Origin: Roseomonas alba
GTDB lineage: Bacteria; Pseudomonadota; Alphaproteobacteria; Acetobacterales; Acetobacteraceae
Length of the DNA stretch: 64,000 bases
Direction: 5' to 3'
NCBI RefSeq assembly: GCF_019430885.1
Contig: NZ_JAHYBZ010000003.1
Coordinates: 248,001 to 312,000 of the forward strand
The notes beneath the pieces were generated by a model. The model worked only from the letters and a program-made list of their open reading frames with translations. It made no database searches and had not been told where the DNA came from. How positions within the stretch are numbered: position 1 is the first letter of the stretch; every line of letters starts with the position of its first letter. This document shows positions 53,187 through 62,437 of this stretch, piece by piece. The position numbers and the translations under genes are program-made.

Positions 53187-54457
53187 AGCCCCGCAAGCGC
53201 ATGATGAGCCTCGGGCTCTCCATTGCCAATCTCGGCTACCATTACGCCGCCTGGCGGCATCCCGACGTGCCGGCCGACGGCAACATGGACTTCCGGCACT
53301 TCGTCCACTGTGCCCGTCTGGCGGAGCGCGGGAAGCTGGACGGCATCTTCCTTGCCGATTCCTCGGCGGTGCGCGATCTGGATCGCCCGGCCATCGCGCG
53401 GGAAATGGAACACCAGATCGTCAAGCACGAGCCGACCGCGTTGCTCACGGCGCTGGCGGCGGTAACGAAGCACATCGGCCTCGTTCCTACGGCCTCGGCG
53501 ACCTACAATGAGCCGTTCAATCTGGCGCGCCAGCTGGTCACGCTGGATCGCGTCAGCCATGGCCGGGCCGGATGGAACATGGTCACCGGCTTCAGCCTCG
53601 ATGAGGCGCGGAATTTCGGCTTGGACAAGCTGGCGGATTCCGACACGCGCCATGCCCGTGCGGCGGAGTTCGTCACCGTGTTGCGCGGACTCGAGGGTGG
53701 CACGATCGACCACGAGGGCCGCTTTTTCCGCGTGCGCGGGTCACTCGGGCTGCCACCGGCAGCGCACCGCATCCCCATCTTCACCGCCGGCGAATCCGAC
53801 AATGCGCAGGAGCTCGCCGCGCGCTGCGCTGATGTCGTCTATGGCGGGCAGCCGAGCATCGAGGAAGCGCGCGCCTACTACACCTCGGTCAAGGGCCGCC
53901 TGGCGAAGTATGGGCGCGACCCCGATGAGCTGAAGATGATGCCCGGCATCATGGCCTTCGTCGGCCGTACGCAACAGGAGGCACGCGACAAGTTCGATCG
54001 CATGCAGGCGCTGATCGAACCCCGCCTCGGTCTCGGCCTGCTCACGGTGAACAGCTTCCCGGACTACACCGGCCATGACCTCGACGGCCCGGTACCGGAC
54101 CTGCCGATGCCCGGCGGGCGCAAGAGTGAGTTCGTCGTCGGCGCGCTCGCCAAGGCGAAGCGGGAGAAACTCACCATCCGCCAGCTCTATGAACTGGTTT
54201 CGGGCGGTTTCTGGCATCTCGGCATGGTCGGCACGCCTACGATGATTGCCGACCTGATGGAGGAATGGTTCACCACGGGCGCCGCTGACGGCTTCAACAT
54301 CCAGCCGCCCTGCATCCCCGTGGACGCCGAGGACTTCATCGAGCTGGTGGTGCCCGAGCTCCAGCGCCGAGGCCTGTTCCGCACCGAGTATGAAGGCGCG
54401 ACGCTCAGCGACCATCTCGGCTTACGCCAGGATCTGCCCATGGCGGAGGTCGCATGA
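53183..54457 (+). CDS. LLM flavin monooxygenase 3 of the tandem array, with an internal deletion
   Basis: The 424-residue paralogue starts LGLSIANLGYHYAAW and has AERGKLDGIFLADSS, GRAGWNMVTGFSLDEARN and VPELQRRGLFRTEYEGATL. After SDTRHARAAEFVTVLRGL it is about 22 residues shorter than its neighbours: the LWDSWDDDAF...RPGS segment is replaced by EGGTID before HEGRFFRVRG. The frame stays open, so this is an in-frame loop loss, not decay. It overlaps both neighbours by 4 nt. Confidence 0.88.
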   Translation: MKPRKRMMSLGLSIANLGYHYAAWRHPDVPADGNMDFRHFVHCARLAERGKLDGIFLADSSAVRDLDRPAIAREMEHQIVKHEPTALLTALAAVTKHIGLVPTASATYNEPFNLARQLVTLDRVSHGRAGWNMVTGFSLDEARNFGLDKLADSDTRHARAAEFVTVLRGLEGGTIDHEGRFFRVRGSLGLPPAAHRIPIFTAGESDNAQELAARCADVVYGGQPSIEEARAYYTSVKGRLAKYGRDPDELKMMPGIMAFVGRTQQEARDKFDRMQALIEPRLGLGLLTVNSFPDYTGHDLDGPVPDLPMPGGRKSEFVVGALAKAKREKLTIRQLYELVSGGFWHLGMVGTPTMIADLMEEWFTTGAADGFNIQPPCIPVDAEDFIELVVPELQRRGLFRTEYEGATLSDHLGLRQDLPMAEVA

Positions 54458-55446
54458 TGATGCCGCTGGGCATCTCACTGAGCGCGCCGGCGGCAGTCAC
54501 CGATTTCGACCAGGTGCTTGCCGCGGCGCAGGCCGCCGAAGCAGCGGGATTCGACTTCCTCTGCCTGCCGGAACGGCCTGGGCTCGATCCGATCGCACTC
54601 GCAGCGGCGCTCGCCGCCGGGACTGAACGCATCGGGCTCGTCCCATCCTGTTCCGCGCCCTTCCACCAGCCGTACAACCTCGCGCGACGGCTCGGGTCGA
54701 TCGACCACATCAGCCAGGGGCGCTTCGGCTGGGCGCTGCAGCCTGCGCCGCCATTGCCGGAGATCGAGCACTTCGCGCATCTCCCGATGCCCGCATCCGA
54801 CATAGCCGTACCGCGCGCGGCGGAACTCGCCGGGATCGTGGCTGCGTTGTGGGATTCCTGGGATGATGATGCCTTCCTGCGCGACAAGGCGAGCGGGATG
54901 TATTTCGATCGTGCGAAGTTCCACTGGCTGAATCACGAAGGCGCGCATTACCGGGTGCGTGGCCCGCTCGACACAGCGAGACCGCCGCAGGGACGTCCGC
55001 CGATGATGGTCCTGGGCGGCACGACGATCGCCCATGATCTCGCCTGCGCCGCGGCGGAAATCCTGCACAGCCTCCCGCGGCACCTCGCGGATGCCCGCGC
55101 GACACGCGCCGGCCTGCAGCGTGGTCTCGCCGAACAGGGGCGCAGTGCGGATGCCCTGTGCATTCTCGCCGGCATTGCGCCGACCAGCGCAGACGTGCAG
55201 CCAGGGCCGCTGCGTGTGTCCGAGACGCCGGCGATGATCGCGGCGCTGATGGGCGAATGGCGCGATACCGGTGCCGTTGATGGCTTCATCATCCATCTGT
55301 CTGATTCGCCGGAGGCGATCACCCAGGTCGCGATGGATCTCATGCCAGCTCTGCGGGAGCGCGGATTGCGCGATGCGTTGCCGCCGCGGAGCCCCCTGCG
55401 CGACAGGCTTGGCCTGCACGCGGCACCGAGCCGGTATGCCGCCTGA
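54454..55446 (+). CDS. LLM-like protein 4 of the tandem array, shortened and divergent
   Basis: The 330-residue protein keeps parts of the fold: LGISLSAPAAVTDFD at the start, ASRxLGSIDHISQGRFGWAL in place of GGRxGWNxVT, ALWDSWDDDAFLRDKASG, NHEGAHYRVRGPLDTARPPQG and a short tail ending in LHAAPSRYAA. It lacks the GWNxVTxxxxDEARN block and about 90 residues of the second half (the TRxEAxxKFDxLQ region and the PELQRRG signature). It may be a non-catalytic partner or a new subtype. The 4-nt overlap with gene 3 shows it is still translated in the operon. Confidence 0.75.
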   Translation: MMMPLGISLSAPAAVTDFDQVLAAAQAAEAAGFDFLCLPERPGLDPIALAAALAAGTERIGLVPSCSAPFHQPYNLARRLGSIDHISQGRFGWALQPAPPLPEIEHFAHLPMPASDIAVPRAAELAGIVAALWDSWDDDAFLRDKASGMYFDRAKFHWLNHEGAHYRVRGPLDTARPPQGRPPMMVLGGTTIAHDLACAAAEILHSLPRHLADARATRAGLQRGLAEQGRSADALCILAGIAPTSADVQPGPLRVSETPAMIAALMGEWRDTGAVDGFIIHLSDSPEAITQVAMDLMPALRERGLRDALPPRSPLRDRLGLHAAPSRYAA

Positions 55447-55723
55447 TGCGCACGCCCGCAAATCGTGCACGCTGATGCGCATCACAGCCATGGCGTCCTT
55501 GATCCTAAGCAAATTTCTGCTGGCCGATCCTTTTTTCACGCGGAAGCGCGCAGTTTCGACTCGCTCGCACGCGATCGCCGGCCCCTAATATCGCCATGCG
55601 CGCCAAAGTATCGGCGTGGCACGAGGGAGATTGAAGCGCCCGTCATGAGGTCCAGACGGCCCCGCCGCCACGGCGACGGCCCGTCTGAGTGACATCGCTG
55701 TCGTCCAGCCTGGAGATGCCGCC

Positions 55724-57283
55724 ATGCGCCATTCCGAGACCGACGAACTCCTCATCCCCGGCATGACTCGCCGGACGTGGCTTGGCGCCGCCGCCGCCTT
55801 CGGCATGGCCGGCGGCGTTGCAGCATCGCGACCGGCCCGCGCGCAGGGGGCGCCGAGGAAAGGTGGCACGCTGCGCTTCTGCCGGCCCGATCCGCCCGAC
55901 ACGCTCGACCCGCAGATGACGAATTCCTTCTCGGGCATGGAATACAGCCAGATGGTCTACGACAATCTGGTCTCGCTGGACGCGGATACGCAGCCCGTGC
56001 CCATGCTCGCCACGGCCTGGGCGCCTGAGGCCGGCGGCGCAGAATGGGTGGTCACGCTGCGTGAGGGCGTGAAGTTCCACAGCGGCCGCGCCTTCACCTC
56101 CGCCGATGTGGTCGCCACGGTCGAGCGTTCAATGGATCCAGCACGCTCCGGCGTCGGTTCCGGCGCCTTCGGTCCGGTGACGGCGATCTCCGCCGAAGGT
56201 CCGCACAAGGTGCGCTTCAAGCTCCGCGTCCCCTTCGGTGAGTTCCCGGTCCAGCTTGCTTTCCGCCAGGCGCGCATCCTGCCCGCCGAGGGCATCGACG
56301 AGCTGCGCAACACGCCGAACGGCACCGGGCCTTTCATCTTCAAGGACTTCCAGCCGGGCAGCAGCCTGACGGTGGAACGCAATCCGAACTACTGGAACCC
56401 CGACGTCCTGCACCTTGACGGGGTGCGTATGGTCTTCATCCGCGAGGCGGTGGCGATGCAGGCTGCGCTGCGCGGCGGACAGGTCGACCTGCTGACGCAG
56501 ATCCCGGTCGAGATGTATCTCGCGATGCGCAATGCACGCGGCTTCAAGGCCTATTCGGAAGTCACCGGCGACTACCACGCGGTGAACATCATGGGAAACA
56601 TGGCACCCTTCGACAATCTGAAGGTGCGTGAGGCCTTCCGCCATATCCTCGATCGCCCGGCAACGGTCGCCTCCGTGTTGTTCGGCCAGGGTGTGCCGGG
56701 CAACGACCAACCGCTGCCGCCAGGCAACATCTACGTCCCGCCCATGCCGCAGAATGCGCAGGATCTCGCCAGGGCGCGGCAACTCATCCAGGAATCCGGC
56801 GTGCCGCCGATCAGCTTGGATTTCTTCACCAGTTCCGATCGCCAGCCGGCACCGAAGATGGTGCTCGCCTTCTCCCAGGCCGCGGCGCAGATCGGCGTGA
56901 CGCTGCGCGTGCGCGACATTCCCTACACGGAGTATGCGGCGAACGTGGCGCGCAAGATGCCGCTCTACACCTCCTACTGGTCGGGGTCGGCGACGCTGTT
57001 CGATGCGCTGCATCGCATCTACCACAGCAAGTCGCTCTACAACTACGCCAGCATCGAATCCGTGCCGGGGCTGGATGCCAAGCTCGACGCCATGATCGCC
57101 GAGGTTGATCTGAACCGGCGCAAGGCCATCACCGCGGATGTGCTGCGCATGATCAGCGCTGGCGCCGACCGGCTGATCCCGTATTTCCGTAACTATCTCG
57201 GCATCTCCACCGACAAGGTCCAGGGCTTCTTGCCGCCACGCTTCGGCACGATAGAGATGCGCGGGATCTGGCTGAGCGCGTGA
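55724..57283 (+). CDS. ABC transporter substrate-binding protein (peptide/opine/nickel type)
   Basis: The 519-residue precursor has a Tat-like signal peptide (MTRRTWLGAAAAFGMAGGVAAS) and the solute-binding family 5 blocks RKGGTLRFCRPDPPDTLDPQ (near 45-64), VTLREGVKFHSGRAFTSADV (about 109-128) and TPNGTGPFIFKDFQ. It lies 277 nt after the LLM array, so a separate promoter is possible; TAATAT at 55586 is a weak -10 candidate. It serves the importer encoded by the next three genes. Confidence 0.93.
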   Translation: MRHSETDELLIPGMTRRTWLGAAAAFGMAGGVAASRPARAQGAPRKGGTLRFCRPDPPDTLDPQMTNSFSGMEYSQMVYDNLVSLDADTQPVPMLATAWAPEAGGAEWVVTLREGVKFHSGRAFTSADVVATVERSMDPARSGVGSGAFGPVTAISAEGPHKVRFKLRVPFGEFPVQLAFRQARILPAEGIDELRNTPNGTGPFIFKDFQPGSSLTVERNPNYWNPDVLHLDGVRMVFIREAVAMQAALRGGQVDLLTQIPVEMYLAMRNARGFKAYSEVTGDYHAVNIMGNMAPFDNLKVREAFRHILDRPATVASVLFGQGVPGNDQPLPPGNIYVPPMPQNAQDLARARQLIQESGVPPISLDFFTSSDRQPAPKMVLAFSQAAAQIGVTLRVRDIPYTEYAANVARKMPLYTSYWSGSATLFDALHRIYHSKSLYNYASIESVPGLDAKLDAMIAEVDLNRRKAITADVLRMISAGADRLIPYFRNYLGISTDKVQGFLPPRFGTIEMRGIWLSA

Positions 57284-57290
57284 TCCGGCG

Positions 57291-58238
57291 ATGACCGTCA
57301 TCGCCTTCATCCTGCGACGCTGCATGCTGCTGGTTCTGGTGCTGATCGCCGTGTCGGTGCTGACCTTCGCCATCGTCAACGTCCTGCCGGGGGATGTCGC
57401 GACGGCGGTGCTCGGCGACATGGCGACGCCGCAGATGGTCGAGGCCGTGCGCGAGCGCATGGGCCTCGGCCAGCCGCTGCCCGATCGCTATTTCGCCTGG
57501 GTCGCCGGCATCCTGCATGGCGATTTCGGGCGTTCCCTGCAACACGGGCAGGCCATCGCGCCAATGCTGCTCGGGCGGCTCGGCAATTCGGCCATCCTCG
57601 GCGGCATCACGCTCGCCATCGCCGCGCCGCTATCGATCCTGCTCGGCGTGCTGGCAGCTCTGCGGCCAGGTGGCGTGATGGACCGCGTCATTAGCGGCTT
57701 CGCGGTCGGAACGCATGCCCTGCCGGAATACGTCATCGGGCTGCTGGCGATCCTCGCCTTCAGCATCTGGCTACCCCTGCTGCCCGGGTCGAGCCTGATG
57801 GACCCCAACGAGAACCCGCTCTCGCGTCCCGAGGCGCTGATCCTGCCCATCGGCGTGCTCGTCATCGGCATGCTCGCCATCATCAGCCAGGTGACGCGGG
57901 TTGGCATGATCCAGGCGCTCGCCAGCCCCTATGTCCGCACGGCGACGCTGAAGGGCCTGCCGCGCTGGAAGGTGGTGATGAAGCACGCACTACCCAATGT
58001 GCTGCCGCCGACCGTCACCGAGATCGGCATGTATTTCGGCTATGTCATCGGCGGCCTAGTGGTGGTGGAGACGCTGTTCTCCTACGCCGGCATCGGCCAG
58101 ATGATGACCAATGCGGTCAGCTACCGGGACATTCCGACCATCCAGGCCGGCGTGCTGGTGGTCGCGGCCGCCTACGGCATCGGCAATCTCTGTGCCGATG
58201 TCGCGGCGCTGGTGCTCAATCCACGCCTGCGGGGGTGA
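57291..58238 (+). CDS. Dipeptide-type ABC transporter permease (DppB-like)
   Basis: The 315-residue permease has the DppB start (LVLIAVSVLTFAIVNVLPGD, about 15-34), the RMGLGQPLPDRYFAWV block after it and an EAA loop VRTATLKGLPRWKVVMKHAL (about 219-238). It begins 7 nt after the binding protein stop codon. Confidence 0.93.
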   Translation: MTVIAFILRRCMLLVLVLIAVSVLTFAIVNVLPGDVATAVLGDMATPQMVEAVRERMGLGQPLPDRYFAWVAGILHGDFGRSLQHGQAIAPMLLGRLGNSAILGGITLAIAAPLSILLGVLAALRPGGVMDRVISGFAVGTHALPEYVIGLLAILAFSIWLPLLPGSSLMDPNENPLSRPEALILPIGVLVIGMLAIISQVTRVGMIQALASPYVRTATLKGLPRWKVVMKHALPNVLPPTVTEIGMYFGYVIGGLVVVETLFSYAGIGQMMTNAVSYRDIPTIQAGVLVVAAAYGIGNLCADVAALVLNPRLRG

Positions 58239-58245
58239 CGGTCCC

Positions 58246-59097
58246 ATGGCTCTGGCACTCCCCTTTCCGGCCCTGCAGCGTCGCCTCGGCGTCGGGGATT
58301 TCGCCTGCATCGGCTTCCTGCTGCTGATGATCATCCTGATTGCATTCGGTACGCAGATCGCGCCGCGCGACCCGCTGGCCTTCGACCCGATGCACTCGCT
58401 GGAAGCCCCAAGCGCAGCATTTCCCTTCGGCACGGACGAGTTCGGCCGCGATCTCTTCAGCCGGGTGATCGCCGGCACTCAGCCGACGCTGCTGGTGGCG
58501 CTCGCTGCCGCGGCGCTCGGCGTGCTGTTCGGCACCGCAACCGGGCTCGTCGCCGGCTATCTCGGTGGCGCGGTGGACGAGACCATCATGCGTGTGATGG
58601 ACACGCTGATGTCCTTTCCGGGCCTCATCCTCGCCATGCTGGTGGTGGTGATGCTGGGGCCGGCGCCGATGAACGTGGTCGCGGCGATCGGGCTGGTGTT
58701 CTGGCCGCGATCGGCACGGCTGGTGCGATCCGTCGTGCTCGACCTGGCGACGCGGGAATTCATCGATTCCGCGCGGTCCCGCGGGGAATCGCGGCTGTTC
58801 ATCCTGACGCGCGAATTGCTGCCGAACGTGCTGATGATCATCGTGGTGGACTTCTCGCTCCGGGTGACTTCGGCGATCCTGCTCTCGGCATCGCTCGCCT
58901 ATCTCGGCATCGGGGTGACGCCGCCGACGCCGGCCTGGGGCCTGATGGTGCGCGACGGGCAGCAGTTCATCGAGCTCGCCTGGTGGCTGCCGGTCTTCCC
59001 TTCCCTCGCCATCGCCGTCGTCTCGGTCGGTACCGTGCTGGTCGGCGAGAGGCTGAGGCGCAGCATCGCCATGCCCGGGGGTGACCGCGCACGATGA
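58246..59097 (+). CDS. Dipeptide-type ABC transporter permease (DppC-like)
   Basis: The 283-residue permease has DppC features: FPFGTDEFGRDLFSRVIAGT (about 59-78), several helices and the EAA loop IDSARSRGESRLFILTRELL near residue 170. It overlaps the dual ATPase gene by 4 nt. GGGGGTGA upstream serves as Shine-Dalgarno sequence. Confidence 0.93.
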   Translation: MALALPFPALQRRLGVGDFACIGFLLLMIILIAFGTQIAPRDPLAFDPMHSLEAPSAAFPFGTDEFGRDLFSRVIAGTQPTLLVALAAAALGVLFGTATGLVAGYLGGAVDETIMRVMDTLMSFPGLILAMLVVVMLGPAPMNVVAAIGLVFWPRSARLVRSVVLDLATREFIDSARSRGESRLFILTRELLPNVLMIIVVDFSLRVTSAILLSASLAYLGIGVTPPTPAWGLMVRDGQQFIELAWWLPVFPSLAIAVVSVGTVLVGERLRRSIAMPGGDRAR

Positions 59098-61004
59098 ACG
59101 CCGAACCGCAGGCCATCGCCGAAGACACCATGCCGGCCTTTTCCAGCGAACCAACACTGGAGGTGATCGGCGTCTCGATCACCTACGGATCCGATGCCGG
59201 CGGGCTGAAGGCGGTGCGAGACGTCTCCTTCCGCATCGCGCCGGGCGAGGCCTACGGCCTCATCGGTGAGTCCGGCTCCGGCAAAAGCAGCCTGGCCTAT
59301 GCGGTGCTGCGCCACGTCCCCGCCGGGCGCGTGACGGGCCGCATCATGCTGCGTGGGCAGGACGTGATGGAGATGTCGCCCCAGGCGCTGGCCGCCGCGC
59401 GCGGGCGCATCGTCTCCATGGTCTATCAGGATCCGATGAGCGCGCTGAACCCGGCCATCAAGGTCGGCGAACAGATTGCCGAGGTCGTTCGCCGCCACCG
59501 CAAGGCCGACCGCAAGGCCGCGTGGGCACGCGCCGTGACGCTGCTCGGCCAGGTGCAGTTGCCGCATCCGGACGAGATCGCACATCGCTATCCGCACCAG
59601 CTTTCGGGCGGACAGCAGCAGCGTGTCGTCATCGCGATGGGCCTCGCCTGCGATCCCGACCTGCTGGTGATGGACGAGCCGACCACCGGCCTCGACGTCA
59701 CGACCGAAGCCGTGATCCTCGACCTGGTGAACGACCTGCGCCGCGCACTCGGCGTGGCGGTGCTGTTCATCAGCCACAACATGGGCGTGGTGGCACAGGT
59801 CTGCGATCGCGTGGGCGTGCTCTATGCCGGGCAATTGGTCGAGGAAGGCAGCACCGCGCAGGTGCTCCGTGCGCCGCGCCATCCCTATACGATCGGGTTG
59901 ATGAACGCGTTGCCGACCATCAACCGCGCACAGGCGCGGCTGGCTGACATTCCGGGCCGATTGCCGGACCTGCGGCAGGTTCCCGAGGCCTGCGTCTTCG
60001 CGCCCCGCTGCGCCTCCGTGCAGAAGGGCTGCACCACCGCGATTCCGGCGCTGGAGACAGTCGGCCCCGGCCACCGGACGCGCTGCTTCGAACGCGACCG
60101 CATTGTGCGCGCGATGGCGCCGCCGGCGGAGGCTGAGGCCGTCGCTGAAGAGGCGACCGGCAAGCCGCTGCTCCAGATCGTCGGCGTCGAGCGCAGCTTC
60201 GGCCGGATGCCACGGCTGAATCTGCCTTTCCTGCGCCAGCGCCGGCCGGTGCGCGCGGTCGATGACGTCACACTCGACATCCCGCGCGGGCGCACCCTTG
60301 CGGTCGTCGGTGAGAGCGGGTCCGGCAAATCGACCCTGGCACGCTGTGTCGCAGGCCTGCTGCCCCCCAATGCCGGCGACATCCTGCTCGAGGACTCGGT
60401 CATCCGACCCATGGTGCAGAACCGTACCCGGCCCGAGCAACGGGCCATCCAGTTCATCTTCCAGAATCCCGACGCCGCGCTGAATCCGCATTGGACAGTG
60501 GAGGCGATCGTCGGGCGGCCGCTGAAGCTGCATGGCCTCGCGCACTGGTCGGCGGATCTGCGGGCCCGTGTCGTCGAGTTGCTCGACGCCGTGAAGCTCG
60601 GGCAGCGCTATCTCGACCGCTATCCGCACCAACTGTCCGGCGGTGAGAAGCAGCGCGTCTCGATCGCCCGCGCCTTCGCCGCGGAACCGCGCCTCGTCAT
60701 CTGCGACGAGCCGACCTCTGCGCTAGACATCTCCGTACAGGCCGCGATTCTGAACCAGCTTCGCGACCTGCAGGAGCGGCACGGTACCTCCTACCTCTTC
60801 ATCTCGCATGATCTCGGCGTGGTGCGGCACATTGCGCATCGCGTCGCGATCATGCGGCATGGGCGCATCGTGGAATCCGGCACGCCGGCCGAGGTCTTCG
60901 GCGCGCCGCAGCACCCCTATACCCAGGCGCTGATTGCCGCGATCCCCACCCTGGAACGCAAGCGTCGCGGTGCAGAGCCGGACACGACAAGGATCATGGC
61001 ATGA
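59094..61004 (+). CDS. Dipeptide-type ABC transporter ATPase, OppD-OppF fusion
   Basis: The 636-residue protein contains two complete ATPase domains. Domain 1 has Walker A GESGSGKSS (about 59-67), LSGGQQQRVVIAMGL and LLVMDEPTTGLD; domain 2 has Walker A GESGSGKST (about 406-414), LSGGEKQRVSIARAF and LVICDEPTSALD. The linker (about 330-365) has the Cys cluster CVFAPRCASVQKGC of an OppD end. Thus it replaces the separate D and F subunits of the leftward importer. It overlaps the permease and the next LLM gene by 4 nt each. Confidence 0.93.
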   Translation: MNAEPQAIAEDTMPAFSSEPTLEVIGVSITYGSDAGGLKAVRDVSFRIAPGEAYGLIGESGSGKSSLAYAVLRHVPAGRVTGRIMLRGQDVMEMSPQALAAARGRIVSMVYQDPMSALNPAIKVGEQIAEVVRRHRKADRKAAWARAVTLLGQVQLPHPDEIAHRYPHQLSGGQQQRVVIAMGLACDPDLLVMDEPTTGLDVTTEAVILDLVNDLRRALGVAVLFISHNMGVVAQVCDRVGVLYAGQLVEEGSTAQVLRAPRHPYTIGLMNALPTINRAQARLADIPGRLPDLRQVPEACVFAPRCASVQKGCTTAIPALETVGPGHRTRCFERDRIVRAMAPPAEAEAVAEEATGKPLLQIVGVERSFGRMPRLNLPFLRQRRPVRAVDDVTLDIPRGRTLAVVGESGSGKSTLARCVAGLLPPNAGDILLEDSVIRPMVQNRTRPEQRAIQFIFQNPDAALNPHWTVEAIVGRPLKLHGLAHWSADLRARVVELLDAVKLGQRYLDRYPHQLSGGEKQRVSIARAFAAEPRLVICDEPTSALDISVQAAILNQLRDLQERHGTSYLFISHDLGVVRHIAHRVAIMRHGRIVESGTPAEVFGAPQHPYTQALIAAIPTLERKRRGAEPDTTRIMA

Positions 61005-62359
61005 CCGCGAAGCGACACATCAAGCTCGGCATGTCCATGCGCGGGCTGGGCTATCATGTCGCATCATGGCGCCATCCGAGCGTGCCGCCCGACGGCACGC
61101 TGCGCTTCGACCACTATGTCCGCAACGCGCAATGCGCGGAACGCGGCCTGTTCGATATGATCTTCTTTGCCGACGGCATCGGCATCAGGGAGAAGGACGA
61201 GCCGCGGGGCTCGCTCGCACGGTCGGGCTATGAGCTGGTGGAAATGGAGCCGATGACGCTCCTGCCCGCGCTCGCTGCGTTGACCAAGCATATCGGCCTG
61301 GTGACCACTGCCTCGACCACCTACAATGAGCCCTTTCACATCGCCCGGAAGTTCGCGACGCTGGACCTGATCAGCGGCGGGCGCGCGGGGTGGAACATCG
61401 TCACCTCCTGGTCGGATGCGGAGGCGCGAAACTTCAACCGCACCAAGCATGTCGACTACGACACGCGCTACGAACGCGCCGCCGAATTCGTCGATGTCGT
61501 CACTGGCCTCTGGGATTCCTGGGAGCCCGACGCGCTGGTCTATGACCGGGCCAACAGCATCTTCTACGACGAATCGAAGATGCACGCGCTCAACCACCAG
61601 GGAAAGCACTTCCAGGTGCGCGGACCGCTCAACGTCGCCGGCATGCCGCAGGGCCGGCCGGTGCTGGTCCAGGCCGGCGCGTCGGAACAGGGACGCGACA
61701 TCGCGGCCAAGAATGCCGATGTGATTTATGCGGCCCAGGACAACATCGCCGCGGCACGCGCCTATTATGCCGATGTGAAGGGCCGGCTCGCGCGGCATGG
61801 GCGCGACTGGGACGATCTCAAGATCATGCCGGCGCTGCGCCCGGTCGTTGGCCGCACCCGCGCCGAGGCCCAGGCCAAGTTCGACGAGCTTCAGGCGCTG
61901 GTCGATCCGCTGGTCGGCCTCGCGCGCGTCTACAACGAGCTGGGCGACCTCAGCGGCTTCCCGATCGACGGGCCGGTGCCGGAACCGCAGGGCGAGGCCC
62001 AGGTGCGCAGCGGGGTGGCGCGCATCATGGCCCGCGTCCGTGCGAACAACTGGACCATTCGCGAATTGTGCCTCTCGCTGGTGGGTGCGGGCGGCTTCTG
62101 CCTGATCGGAACACCGTCCGACATCGTGGATGTCATGGAAGAGTGGATCGACGGCGGCGCGGCGGATGGGTTCAACATCACTCCGACACATCTGCCCGCG
62201 GGGTGCGAGGATTTCGTCGAACTCGTCACGCCAGAGCTGCAACGCCGTGGACGTTTCCGCACGGCGTATGAGGGTTCGACATTACGCGAGAATCTCGGGT
62301 TGAAGCCGCATGTGAACCGCTACGCGGCAGCACGCTCGGCTCGGTCGGCGGCGGAGTAG
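61001..62359 (+). CDS. LLM flavin monooxygenase 5 (NtaA/SnaA/DszA family)
   Basis: The 452-residue protein starts LGMSMRGLGYHVASW and contains AERGLFDMIFFADG, STTYNEPFHIARKFATLD, GGRAGWNIVTSWSDAEARN (about 125-143), LWDSWEPDAL and the C-terminal TPELQRRGRFRTAYEGSTLR. All family segments are present. The ATGA overlap with the fused ABC ATPase ties substrate uptake to oxidation in this operon. Confidence 0.9.
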   Translation: MTAKRHIKLGMSMRGLGYHVASWRHPSVPPDGTLRFDHYVRNAQCAERGLFDMIFFADGIGIREKDEPRGSLARSGYELVEMEPMTLLPALAALTKHIGLVTTASTTYNEPFHIARKFATLDLISGGRAGWNIVTSWSDAEARNFNRTKHVDYDTRYERAAEFVDVVTGLWDSWEPDALVYDRANSIFYDESKMHALNHQGKHFQVRGPLNVAGMPQGRPVLVQAGASEQGRDIAAKNADVIYAAQDNIAAARAYYADVKGRLARHGRDWDDLKIMPALRPVVGRTRAEAQAKFDELQALVDPLVGLARVYNELGDLSGFPIDGPVPEPQGEAQVRSGVARIMARVRANNWTIRELCLSLVGAGGFCLIGTPSDIVDVMEEWIDGGAADGFNITPTHLPAGCEDFVELVTPELQRRGRFRTAYEGSTLRENLGLKPHVNRYAAARSARSAAE

Positions 62360-62437
62360 ACAGGGGCTTCGTTGGATCTGCAGGCCGCTGCAGCTCGCCG
62401 GCGGCGGTGATATGGGTGAGGAGTGGCGCCCCTCCGC

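Noticed and set aside
55515..55540. T-rich stretch after AGCA/TGCT as terminator of the LLM array
   Set aside because: The stem is only 4 bp and is separated from the T-run by 9 nt, so it is too weak to call.
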